Shown: in pieces, positions 1-5,838 of the stretch
Numbering within the stretch: position 1 is the stretch's first letter
Layout: each line of letters begins with the position of its first letter
NCBI GenBank assembly: GCA_016784265.1
Contig: JADHUZ010000097.1
Coordinates: 1 to 5,838 of the forward strand
Direction: 5' to 3'
DNA length: 5,838 bases
Source of the DNA: Fidelibacterota bacterium
Lineage (GTDB): Bacteria; Fidelibacterota; BS150m-G59
Notes under the pieces: model-generated
What the model was told of the DNA's origin: nothing
What the model saw: only the letters and a program-made list of their open reading frames with translations
Databases searched by the model: none
Position numbers and translations under genes: made by a program

Positions 1-3
1 ATA

Positions 4-50
4 AAAACGTTGCCGTAAAACGTTGCCGTAAACGGCTAAAAGGGGCTAAA
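4..50. repeat. Short direct repeats at the left edge
   Basis: A 13-base unit, aaaacgttgccgt, occurs twice head to tail at 4-16 and 17-29. It is followed by a second small repeat, ggctaaa, at 34-40 and 44-50. The second copy of the 13-mer also forms a tiny inverted repeat with what follows (gccg at 25-28, cggc at 33-36). The repeats may continue to the left of the window, where they cannot be seen. No function is apparent, and no coding sequence overlaps them. Confidence 0.6.
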
Positions 51-89
51 TCATGCCAAATCACGCACTATTTGAGGAAATATAGGATA

Positions 90-101
90 TTTGCATGCAA
101 A
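90..101. repeat. 12-bp perfect palindrome
   Basis: The sequence tttgcatgcaaa is a perfect 12-bp palindrome lying next to the T-tract end of the tRNA terminator. It could be a protein-binding site or a chance event in AT-rich DNA; there is no second copy in the window to support an operator. Confidence 0.35.
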
Positions 102-102
102 C

Positions 103-134
103 AAAAAGCCCTCGTAACTTATTGAATTACAAGG
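103..134 (-). terminator. Intrinsic terminator of the tRNA gene
   Basis: Read on the minus strand, an 8-bp stem (CCTTGTAA with TTACGAGG, one U-G wobble) closes a 9-base loop and is followed by GC and five T residues (plus 103-107). The wobble is a true pair only on the minus strand; on the plus strand it would be a C-A mismatch, so the orientation is clear. It begins 11 bases past the tRNA 3' end, as expected for a single-gene tRNA transcript. Confidence 0.8.
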
Positions 135-144
135 ACATAGTGTG

Positions 145-217
145 TGGGCCCACAGGGATTCGAACCCCGAACCTGCGGATTATGAGTCCGTCGCTCTAAC
201 CGTTGAGCTATGGGCCC
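145..217 (-). tRNA. tRNA with CAU anticodon, probably tRNA-Ile2 (lysidine type)
   Basis: The minus strand folds as a complete 73-base cloverleaf. The acceptor stem has 7 bp (GGGCCCA with TGGGCCC, discriminator A), the D-arm is GCTC/GAGC, the anticodon loop is CTCATAA giving CAU, and the T-arm is CGGGG-TTCGAAT-CCCTG. CCA is not encoded. G1 pairs with C72, so it is not the initiator tRNA-Met. C4-G69 and C5-G68 are the pairs reported as recognition elements for the lysidine synthetase TilS in E. coli, and position 3-70 is G-C rather than the C-G of E. coli elongator tRNA-Met. Both favour tRNA-Ile2, which reads AUA after C34 is changed to lysidine; elongator tRNA-Met remains possible. Position 27-43 is an A-C mismatch. 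A weak promoter candidate on the minus strand (TTGATA at 275-270, TATTGC at 252-247, 17-base spacer) lies upstream. It is not a selenocysteine tRNA. Confidence 0.96.
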
Positions 218-280
218 CTGCAATGAGCGAAAATTACTCCTAATATGCAATACGCGAGAAACGAAATTTTATCAAAATTT

Positions 281-315
281 AAAAAAGCGATTCTTCTGAG
301 TCGCAATCTTTTTTT
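281..315. terminator. Possible bidirectional terminator hairpin
   Basis: gcgattc (287-293) pairs with gagtcgc (298-304) around a ttct loop. Six A residues lie just before the stem and seven T residues follow after aatc (309-315). On the plus strand all seven pairs form, with one U-G wobble, but the T run is four bases away. On the minus strand the T run (complement of 281-286) directly follows the stem, but one pair is a C-A mismatch. It could shield the tRNA gene from antisense transcription. No gene in the window obviously needs it, so the role is uncertain. Confidence 0.4.
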
Positions 316-500
316 GTAAATATTGAAACAACTTGCATATTGAATAATGATAATACTGCGCAATAGAAACAAGCAATAAGGTGATTGTAAAATATGACAG
401 TAATTACAGCGGTTTTTCAAAAAGTTAAATCGAATTCTATTTCGCTGGTTGCCTGCCGCTAAGAAAATCAAAATATTTGCGACTTCACAATACTTTCTAT

Positions 501-528
501 TTGAAACCTCGTGAAATATTCGTAAAAT
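501..528 (+). promoter_or_regulatory. Sigma-70-like promoter for the four-gene operon
   Basis: TTGAAA (501-506) and TAAAAT (523-528) each match five of six bases of the -35 and -10 consensus and are 16 bases apart. The expected transcript start is near 535, leaving a leader of about 37 bases before the ATG at 572. The region is AT-rich, so chance matches are possible, and bacteria near Bacteroidetes can use a different -10/-33 consensus. Confidence 0.5.
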
Positions 529-560
529 ATTGGCAGAGTTAGTAGATAAAAATTTCAAAT

Positions 561-566
561 AAGGGG
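561..566 (+). promoter_or_regulatory. Ribosome-binding site deciding the start at 572
   Basis: aagggg ends five bases before the ATG at 572, a good Shine-Dalgarno match and spacing. It matters because the 572 frame runs only 53 codons before an in-frame TGA. The site, followed by a clear signal peptide, supports 572 as the true start of the long gene rather than a TTG or later codon after the TGA. Confidence 0.7.
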
Positions 567-571
567 ATATC

Positions 572-2665
572 ATGAAAAAAATAACAGTTTCTTTTCTAAT
601 TTTGTTTACAGTGTTTGCTTACAGTTATATTCCAATTGATGCATATGAAATAGGTCAATTGCGAGAGATTCTGGAGGAAGCAAGCAGAACCTCGCAAAAG
701 GTTTTTGTTGAAGAATTTACAGGAATCAGTTGACCATACTGTCCAAGCGCAAGTTTTGCGCTCAACGAATTACACGAAGATTTCCCGGAGACTTTGGTTT
801 CGCTGGCGTGGCACAGTCCAAACTATACGCCAGGAAGTTCTGATTTGGATAATCCTGCACTTTACAATCAGCGCACCGCAGTTTATGGCGTTGGTGGAAT
901 TCCACACACGCAATGGAACGGAGTAGAAGAAACAGTTGGCGGATATCCCGGCGGAAATTGGGAGCCGATGTACAACAGTTTTATCGGAATTTACAATTCG
1001 ATGGCAACTGCCAATTCGCCGTATCTGATGGATTTATCTGGAGGATTGGATGGCAATAATGGCGTTTGGGAAGTTACTTTGACGATGGATTTCGATTACA
1101 ATTCGAATAATCACAATTTGGAAGTTTTCGTTTTTGAAGATCGGATCTATTCTTACTGGTCTGGTGCGAGCCAATGGGAAGATGCACGATTTGTGATGCG
1201 CGATTGGTTGGATTCGCACCCTGTAACAATTTCCGGCACAGGAGAATCGCAAACTTTTTCCGGCTCATTTCCGTTGCAGGCAAATTGGAATTTATCCATG
1301 GTTGGCGTTGTTGTTATCGTCCAAAATATGACAACGAAACAAGTCAAGCAGGCAGATTTCATTTACATCGGACCGAATTATTATTTCCTTTACGATTATG
1401 AAAACGATTACGAAATGATTCCTGCTGGGGAAACTTCTATTATCGCATCTACATTATCTAATGTAGGTCAAAACTCCGACGATTACACAATAACGCTCGC
1501 TTCTGATTTGCCTGAAGGATGGAGCAGTTCGTTATTTGTTGATGACGTGAATTACGGAAACGGTGCGACAATTACGGTGGAAAATTTTGGAAGTGCTGAA
1601 ATTTCTGTTGTTACAAATACGTTGCCGGGAAGCGAAGCGCTGGGAACCAACACAGTTTCAGTTGCTTCTGCTGGCAATCCGGATTTATCATTTACCGCCG
1701 ACTTTTCAACCATTTGTTACGATGAAGTGATTCATGTTGACAGCGGTTATTCAGGTGAGGAATTTGGCTGGTTAGACAAACCTTTCAACACAATCCAAGA
1801 AGGAATTGATGAAATTCAATCTGGCTACACGGTATTCGTTCATGCAGGAAATTATGTCGAAAGTATCACTTTAAAAGATGGCATTATTCTTTCGGGAGAA
1901 GCGGCAGATGCTACGATTCTTAGCGGCGCTAGTGGAAATATCATTACTGGCGCAGACAATTGCACAATTTCTGGATTTACGATTGGTGGAACGAATGCAA
2001 ACGGTGCATTTGGTTATTTTTCTCTAGATGCTGAAAATGTGCGGATTTCCGAGAATATTATCTCAAATATCACTTATGGAGTTCAGGGTGGCGGATATGC
2101 GAATATCAACACGGTCATCAACAATAACGATTTTTTCGATTGTTCCGGCACCGCAATCTTTATGAGTGCAAATGCCAATCCAATCATCAGAAATAATATT
2201 TTCCAAACGAATAGTTGTGCGGTGAAACTTTACGGTAGCAGTGTTTCTACCGCACATTTGGATAATAATTTATTCTACGAAAATACGACAAATTTATACG
2301 GAGAAATTTCTTTCGGCGATGGAAATTTAATTGATGTGAATCCGCTCTTCGATGCTGATGGTTTGCATCTGAACGGAAATTCTCCCTGCATTGATGCTGG
2401 ATATTTTGATGAAAATGATTTAGATCCAGATGGAACAATTCGTGATATTGGTGCATTTTATTTCGAGCAGACTCAACAGGGAATGCTTGGTGATGTCAAT
2501 CAAGATGAAATCATCAATATTTTGGATATTTTGCTGGTTGTGAATTTTATTCTGGAAAACGAAACGCCGGATGATTACGAATCTTGGGCGGCTGATTACA
2601 ACGAAGATGGTGCAATCAGCATCCTTGATATCATGGCGCTGATTACAATTATTTTAAACGGTTAA
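572..2665 (+). CDS. Exported selenoprotein: Omp28-like thioredoxin fold + beta-helix + dockerin-like end
   Basis: This 697-residue protein is read through an in-frame TGA at codon 54. Residues 1-18 form a signal peptide (KK followed by a hydrophobic core). Residues about 43-267 resemble Omp28-family thioredoxin-fold proteins: VFVEEFTG leads to U54-P-Y-C57, then a helix, the strand LVSLAWHS, and a GGIPHT segment with a likely cis-proline P111. A beta-rich linker domain spans about 268-385. Residues 386-635 look like a right-handed beta-helix: a DUF1565-like entry (PFNTIQEGIDEI, VFVHAGNYVESI), Asn-rich turns, and a closing SPCIDAG...DIGAFYF cap. Residues 640-697 are dockerin-like, with two calcium-loop motifs, DVNQDEIINILD (641-652) and DYNEDGAISILD (675-686). 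TGA falls at the first Cys of the CxxC motif and is followed by a SECIS-like hairpin, so selenocysteine is the best reading. The likely role is thiol-selenol redox chemistry outside the cytoplasm; the substrate is unknown. A nonsense mutation or sequencing error is the main alternative. It heads the operon. Confidence 0.85.
731..733 (+). other. In-frame TGA, proposed selenocysteine codon (Sec54)
   Basis: The codon sits in EEFTGIS-[TGA]-PYCPSA, where thioredoxin-fold relatives carry the first cysteine of CxxC. The frame stays open for 643 further codons with conserved domains. The next base is C, giving UGAC, a weak termination context and the one found at the E. coli fdhF selenocysteine codon. 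It is the only TGA inside any of the four reading frames, which together exceed 1,700 codons, and tryptophan is written TGG throughout, which argues against a general reassignment of TGA. Confidence 0.8.
734..762 (+). promoter_or_regulatory. Candidate bacterial SECIS element
   Basis: agcgcaa (746-752) and ttgcgct (756-762) form a perfect 7-bp stem, GC-rich against AT-rich surroundings, closing the loop gtt (753-755). If the top A-U pair opens, the loop becomes aguuu. The loop starts 19 bases after the TGA and its first bases are G-U. This fits the known bacterial pattern of a short hairpin just downstream of UGA with a G at the start of the apical loop, as in the G-U that SelB contacts in E. 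coli fdhF. I see no clear bulged U in the stem and no lower-stem pairing reaching the UGA. The hairpin lies within the coding sequence (codons 59-64). Confidence 0.72.
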
Positions 2666-2678
2666 AAAGTTCGTTTCC

Positions 2679-3596
2679 ATGGTGGGTAAGGGAGCAAAAA
2701 ATAATTTACTGATAGGTTGTTTTTTGCTTCCGCTCCTTTTTGGGCAACAAAAAACCGTTGCTCTTGTTGGAGCAAAGATCTTTCCAGTTTCCGCTTCTCC
2801 GATTGAGCGTGGAATCCTTCTGATCCAATCAGGAAGGATATTTTCTTTCGGCGATTCCATTCAAGTGCCGGAAGATGCAGAGATTTTCAATTGTTCCGGA
2901 TTTTCCATTACACCCGGATTTATCAACGTAATTCCAAGTAAAATTGGACGAGAAAGTAATTTTCGTTGGGGAATTACAACCGCGGTTACAGAGCGCGGAA
3001 ATCAGATTTTTCTGCATGAACATTTAATTGGTTACTCAATTTCACCGGAAAGTTTTTCTACTCCGGAAGTTATCAAAAATGTAGATTCGTTATTAGTATT
3101 TTTTCGATGGAAGCGTTGGAGCGATGCGATTTCTACTCAACTGCTGACGAAAATTTCAGATTTTACACCTGTGATTTCATATTCAATTTCAGATTGGACT
3201 TCTAATATTCAAATTCCCAGTAATGCATGGTTTTGTTTTTCCGAAAATCTTTTTTCTCGTGATGATGAATTTTTTGAAGAAATCAACTTACCTGAACATT
3301 TCAGAGCAGAATTCGGAAATGTCATCATCTCAGGTAAATGGGCTGAAAAAAATCCGGCAAACATTCTGCGACACGCGAGAGTTCTCCATCGCTATGGACT
3401 TTCCGAAGACGAACTGCTACAATATCTTTGCATTCAACCCGCCGTTTTATTGGGCGTTGATCGTCGAGTAGGTTCAATCGAAGCGGGCAAATCTGCTGAT
3501 TTGGTTATTTTCAATGGTCCGCCGATGAGCCTGCGATCTCAAATTATAGCGGTTTACAAAAACGGTAAATTGCAATACGAGTATGAAAATGAATAA
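2679..3596 (+). CDS. Exported amidohydrolase-like protein lacking metal ligands
   Basis: The 305-residue product starts with a hydrophobic segment (residues 10-21, ending LLFG-QQ), a likely signal peptide. Residues 26-80 match the N-terminal beta part of amidohydrolases of the imidazolonepropionase-like type (VGAKIFPVSASPIERGILL, then TPGFIN). The C-terminus keeps their hallmark, GLSEDELLQYLCIQPAVLLGV and GSIEAGKSADLVIF (265-278). Where catalytic members have D-A-H-x-H after PG, this protein has N83-V84-I85-P86-S87, so both histidine ligands are missing. At 305 residues it is much shorter than the usual 400 or more, and the middle of the barrel is reduced. It is probably not a standard metallo-hydrolase; a binding or structural role is inference. 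It begins 13 bases after gene 1 without a clear ribosome-binding site. GTG at 2682 is a less likely alternative start. Confidence 0.8.
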   Translation: MVGKGAKNNLLIGCFLLPLLFGQQKTVALVGAKIFPVSASPIERGILLIQSGRIFSFGDSIQVPEDAEIFNCSGFSITPGFINVIPSKIGRESNFRWGITTAVTERGNQIFLHEHLIGYSISPESFSTPEVIKNVDSLLVFFRWKRWSDAISTQLLTKISDFTPVISYSISDWTSNIQIPSNAWFCFSENLFSRDDEFFEEINLPEHFRAEFGNVIISGKWAEKNPANILRHARVLHRYGLSEDELLQYLCIQPAVLLGVDRRVGSIEAGKSADLVIFNGPPMSLRSQIIAVYKNGKLQYEYENE

Positions 3597-4584
3597 ATCT
3601 TTCTTGCTTTTTGGAGCAATTTTGATTGTGGCTTTTTCTCAGCCAATGGACGATGATTTGATTGTTTTGAGTGGCGGAACGGTCATCACGATGACTGGCG
3701 AAACCATTGAAAATTCCGTCGTTAAAATCCGAAATGGAATTATTGAACGTGTTGAAACGATTGATCCTTCTGCTTGGGATTCTTCGTGGATTGATGTGAG
3801 TGGAAAGATTATTTTACCTGGATTTATTCTCTTGCATTCAGGGTTGGGGATGCTTGAAAAAGAGGAATTAATTGCTTTTCACAACATCAACCCAACTAGT
3901 AGCGATTTCAGAATTTTGATAGATTTAGGATTTACGCGTTGCAATATTTTTTCGGAGAATATCGAAACCCAAGGCACATCGTTGGTTGCAACAAATTTTT
4001 CGGAAGATTATCTTGCGCTGATTTCCGGATATTTCGGTTTGATTGGCAGTTTGGAGGAATCTCAAAAATCTTGGTTGGAGCGTTTTGATTCGATCAGTCC
4101 ATTGCTTACCTCGAAACCATATTTTGTTTCCAGCTCAAAAATAGGCAGCAAAGTTTTAAACTCGATTGATTATCCGATTGTGATGATTTGGGAGGAATTG
4201 AATAATAATAATTTTGGTGAATCGTCATTTCTTGTGAGTCCGTTTCACGATGATGAGCGAAATGGAAAATGGTTTCCTGCGATTGTCAATGCGGCGCAAA
4301 AACATCGTGAAAAGGCGTTTTATTTTCCATCGGATGTGTATCAAACTGCATATTCGCTTCGGCACATGTTCATTGATATAGGCTTTTTGATAGCAAATGG
4401 ATTGCCACAAGAAGAAGCGCTGAGAATGCTGACAATATATCCAGCAAGGATTTTGGGTGTGGATGATTTATTCGGTTCCGTCGAAAAAGGAAAGGTTGCG
4501 GACCTTGTAATTTTTGGCGAACATCCATTCCAAACACAATCGCAACCAGACCTTGTTATTATTGAAGGCAAAATCGTAAATTAG
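3583..4584 (+). CDS. Second exported amidohydrolase-like protein, degenerate active site
   Basis: The 333-residue product has a signal peptide (about residues 1-19, AFS-Q). The N-terminal part (LSGGTVITMTGETIENSVV, then GKIILPGF) and the C-terminal part (GLPQEEALRMLTIYPARILGV, GSVEKGKVADLVIFG at 298-312) are typical of amidohydrolases. After PG the canonical D-A-H-x-H reads L83-L84-H85-S86-G87, so one histidine remains and the second is lost. FPSD (248-251) may hold the counterpart of the catalytic aspartate. The INPTSSDFRILIDLGFTR stretch corresponds to the segment before GVTTV in relatives. It is shorter than the family norm and looks like a diverged paralogue of the preceding gene. It overlaps that gene by 14 bases; an ATG at 3589 would shorten the overlap to 8. 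Translational coupling is likely. Catalytic activity is doubtful. Confidence 0.82.
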   Translation: MKMNKSFLLFGAILIVAFSQPMDDDLIVLSGGTVITMTGETIENSVVKIRNGIIERVETIDPSAWDSSWIDVSGKIILPGFILLHSGLGMLEKEELIAFHNINPTSSDFRILIDLGFTRCNIFSENIETQGTSLVATNFSEDYLALISGYFGLIGSLEESQKSWLERFDSISPLLTSKPYFVSSSKIGSKVLNSIDYPIVMIWEELNNNNFGESSFLVSPFHDDERNGKWFPAIVNAAQKHREKAFYFPSDVYQTAYSLRHMFIDIGFLIANGLPQEEALRMLTIYPARILGVDDLFGSVEKGKVADLVIFGEHPFQTQSQPDLVIIEGKIVN

Positions 4585-4588
4585 CGGG

Positions 4589-5838
4589 ATGAAATCATAC
4601 TGTTTTAGAGCTGGAATCATTTCAGCGGTTATCATATTTTCAGGTTGTGCGTATTTTAATACATTTTACAACGCGCAACAATATTACAAAAAAGCATACA
4701 AAGAAACTCAGAGCAATTTATCCGGAAAGCCATCTGGAGTCGAGTTGCAAAATTATCAAAAAGCGATTCAAAAATGCAGAAAATTAATTGATAAATTTCC
4801 CGATAGCGAGTATGTTACAGATGCCTATTTTTTAATGGCGAAATCCTATTATTATCGCAGGGAGTATTTGCAATCAGTGGATGCTTTGACTGCGCTGCAA
4901 GAAAAAGATTCTTTGAATAAATATGGAAATGAGAGCCCATTGTGGCTTGCTCAATGTTCTTGGAAATTGGATGAATTTGCGCAGGCTGAGCGTTTGATTA
5001 CAGAATTTCTCGAACAAGATATCGAGCCGGAAGCGAAGGTAAAAGCATATATTTTGCTGGCAGAAATGGCGGAGAATCAGAAAGTAGATTCTTTGATGAT
5101 TCAGCATTATTTATCCGCAATCGAAATTTCTACGAATGTGCAAGATGCGGCGCAGGTTGAATATCGGCTGGCAAATTATTTTATGCAAAAGGGAAATTTG
5201 GATCAAGCGAGCGAATATTATTCTAATGTGTTGAAACACACGCAAGATCAAATTACAGAACGAATTGTTCGAATCCAAAAAGTGATTATTGAAAAGCAAC
5301 GAGGAAATCTGGACAAAGCGATTGATCGGTTTAACGAAATGTTGGCAAATTCTGATTTTGAAGATCTTTGGGCGGCAATTCATCTGCAAATCGCCGATAT
5401 CTATTTGCACGATAACGAAATTGAAAAATCTATATCGCGGTATGAACGTGTCATTGATGAGAACGAAAATACTGATTACGAGAAAGAGGCGTTTTTTAAT
5501 CTCGCTGAAATTTATTTTTCTGAATATCAAGATTATGAATTGGCAAAAGAATATTTTCAAAATGTCAGCGGGAATCGCAGAACGAGTGGTCAGCGTGGTA
5601 GCGGATCTGGAATGAGCGGCACGGGACGGTCATCAAGTAGCGGGAATCGTGGCTCAAAACAGCAAACGGAAGAGGCAAATCTTTTGAGAAAAATGTCAAT
5701 TGATGAAATTAAAATGCTCACGGAGCAACGGTTGAAAATTCTGAATTTCCACGAAAATTTGACAGAGCAACTTGCAAATTTATCGATTGATGAAGAGAAA
5801 TCTTTAGCCGATTCACTCCAAAAATCTGTGGAAAATGG
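4589..5838 (+). CDS. TPR lipoprotein, truncated by window end
   Basis: The ATG four bases after the previous stop opens a frame of 416 codons that is still open at the window edge. Residues 1-19 form a lipoprotein signal with FSGC, so Cys20 is the likely lipid-bearing residue; alanine at the next position predicts the outer membrane. The mature start CAYFNTFYNAQQYYKKA resembles TPR lipoproteins of the Marinimicrobia and Cloacimonadota kind. About seven helical-pair units cover residues 55-325, for example YQKAIQKCRKLIDKFPDSEY and KGNLDQASEYYSNVLKH, consistent with tetratricopeptide repeats that bind partner proteins. A Gly/Ser/Arg-rich stretch (327-360) then interrupts the helices, and a further charged helical region follows. 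It could be an envelope assembly or scaffold protein, distantly like BamD in style, but no specific function can be assigned. GCGGG just upstream is a possible ribosome-binding site. Confidence 0.85.
   Translation, partial: MKSYCFRAGIISAVIIFSGCAYFNTFYNAQQYYKKAYKETQSNLSGKPSGVELQNYQKAIQKCRKLIDKFPDSEYVTDAYFLMAKSYYYRREYLQSVDALTALQEKDSLNKYGNESPLWLAQCSWKLDEFAQAERLITEFLEQDIEPEAKVKAYILLAEMAENQKVDSLMIQHYLSAIEISTNVQDAAQVEYRLANYFMQKGNLDQASEYYSNVLKHTQDQITERIVRIQKVIIEKQRGNLDKAIDRFNEMLANSDFEDLWAAIHLQIADIYLHDNEIEKSISRYERVIDENENTDYEKEAFFNLAEIYFSEYQDYELAKEYFQNVSGNRRTSGQRGSGSGMSGTGRSSSSGNRGSKQQTEEANLLRKMSIDEIKMLTEQRLKILNFHENLTEQLANLSIDEEKSLADSLQKSVEN
5567..5668 (+). repeat. Low-complexity Gly/Ser/Arg coding stretch with 11-base direct repeat
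   Basis: Codons 327-360 of the TPR lipoprotein encode a run dominated by Gly, Ser and Arg. The 11-mer agcgggaatcg occurs at 5567-5577 and again at 5639-5649, exactly 72 bases (24 codons) apart and in the same frame. The stretch is visibly richer in G and C than the flanking coding sequence. It looks like an in-frame expansion or insertion between TPR units and is probably an exposed flexible linker. Confidence 0.6.

Larger units (their letters stand above)
218..571. other. Gene-free intergenic region
   Basis: These 354 bases separate the leftward tRNA from the rightward operon. An open frame on the minus strand (573 to 208) crosses the tRNA gene and has an unprotein-like composition, so I do not call it. 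The recognisable contents are a hairpin between A and T runs at 281-315 and a promoter-like pair of boxes at 501-528. The centre (about 320-495) is AT-rich; a long-range pairing of agcgg near 410 with ccgct near 458 is too weak to call a structured RNA. I see nothing else in it. Confidence 0.6.

Noticed and set aside
4..29. CRISPR-like repeat at the left edge
   Set aside because: The units are only 13 bases and directly adjacent with no spacers.
208..573. 121-codon open frame on the minus strand between the tRNA and the operon
   Set aside because: It overlaps the tRNA gene and has no recognisable domain. Its composition looks like translated AT-rich intergenic DNA, and its start sits over the ribosome-binding site of gene 1.
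731..733. TGA as a pseudogene-making nonsense mutation or as Trp
   Set aside because: It was not fully excluded, but it is less likely. The rest of the frame is intact, the codon falls at the redox Cys, a hairpin follows at the right distance, and TGG serves for Trp everywhere else.
705..926. 73-codon plus-strand frame across the TGA region
   Set aside because: It is out of frame with the long gene, and the conserved thioredoxin-fold sequence lies in the 572 frame on both sides of the TGA.
794..2665. Gene start at TTG 794 with the upstream 572-730 frame as a separate small gene
   Set aside because: GGAG at 787-790 is only three bases from the TTG. This start would give an exported-type protein with no signal peptide and cut through the thioredoxin fold. 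The 53-codon piece before the TGA fits exactly as the signal peptide plus first strand of the same protein.
2688..2711. Alternative start for gene 2 after the AAGGGAG motif, at CTG 2709
   Set aside because: CTG is a rare start, the spacing of about 15 bases is too long, and the signal peptide would lose its N-terminal charged region.
5111..5560. 149-codon minus-strand frame opposite the TPR lipoprotein
   Set aside because: It lies fully inside a well-supported coding region on the other strand and has no recognisable features; it is a shadow frame.

Overview
The window is AT-rich bacterial DNA with a single tRNA gene on the minus strand at the left and, after a gene-free stretch, a tightly packed run of four plus-strand genes that leaves the window at the right edge. 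Several traits suggest a bacterium of the Fibrobacteres-Chlorobi-Bacteroidetes neighbourhood, such as Marinimicrobia, Cloacimonadota or Calditrichota: an Omp28-type thioredoxin-fold protein, a C-terminal dockerin-like module, exported amidohydrolase-like proteins, and a TPR lipoprotein whose mature end starts CAYFNTFYNA. This placement is inference from protein style, not from a marker gene.

Layout. Positions 1-102 hold short repeats and a palindrome but no gene. A CAU-anticodon tRNA (145-217, minus) is followed by its own intrinsic terminator (103-134). Positions 218-571 carry no convincing gene; they hold a hairpin flanked by A and T runs near 287-315 and, at 501-528, a good sigma-70-like promoter facing right. 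From 572 to the end come four co-directional genes spaced by 13, -14 (overlap) and 4 bases, so they are probably one operon: (1) a 697-codon exported protein, (2) and (3) two exported, shortened amidohydrolase-like proteins, and (4) a TPR lipoprotein cut by the window end. All four appear to be exported or envelope proteins.

The main result is in gene 1. Its reading frame starts at 572 with a ribosome-binding site and a signal peptide, meets an in-frame TGA at 731-733, and continues open to 2665. The TGA lies exactly where the first cysteine of a thioredoxin-type CxxC motif belongs (EEFTGIS-[TGA]-PYC). It is followed after 12 bases by a perfect 7-bp hairpin whose 3-base loop begins with G, 19 bases after the TGA. 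This fits a bacterial SECIS element and a selenocysteine codon, so I read gene 1 as an exported selenoprotein with a U-x-x-C redox motif, joined to a right-handed beta-helix and a dockerin-like C-terminus. A gene finder that treats TGA as a stop would start the gene near 794 and lose both the signal peptide and the redox centre. No selenocysteine machinery gene lies in the window, so the claim depends on finding selA, selB, selC and selD elsewhere in the genome.

No direct evidence links the four products in one pathway. The shared theme is export to the envelope; the two amidohydrolase-like proteins have lost canonical metal ligands and may not be hydrolases.
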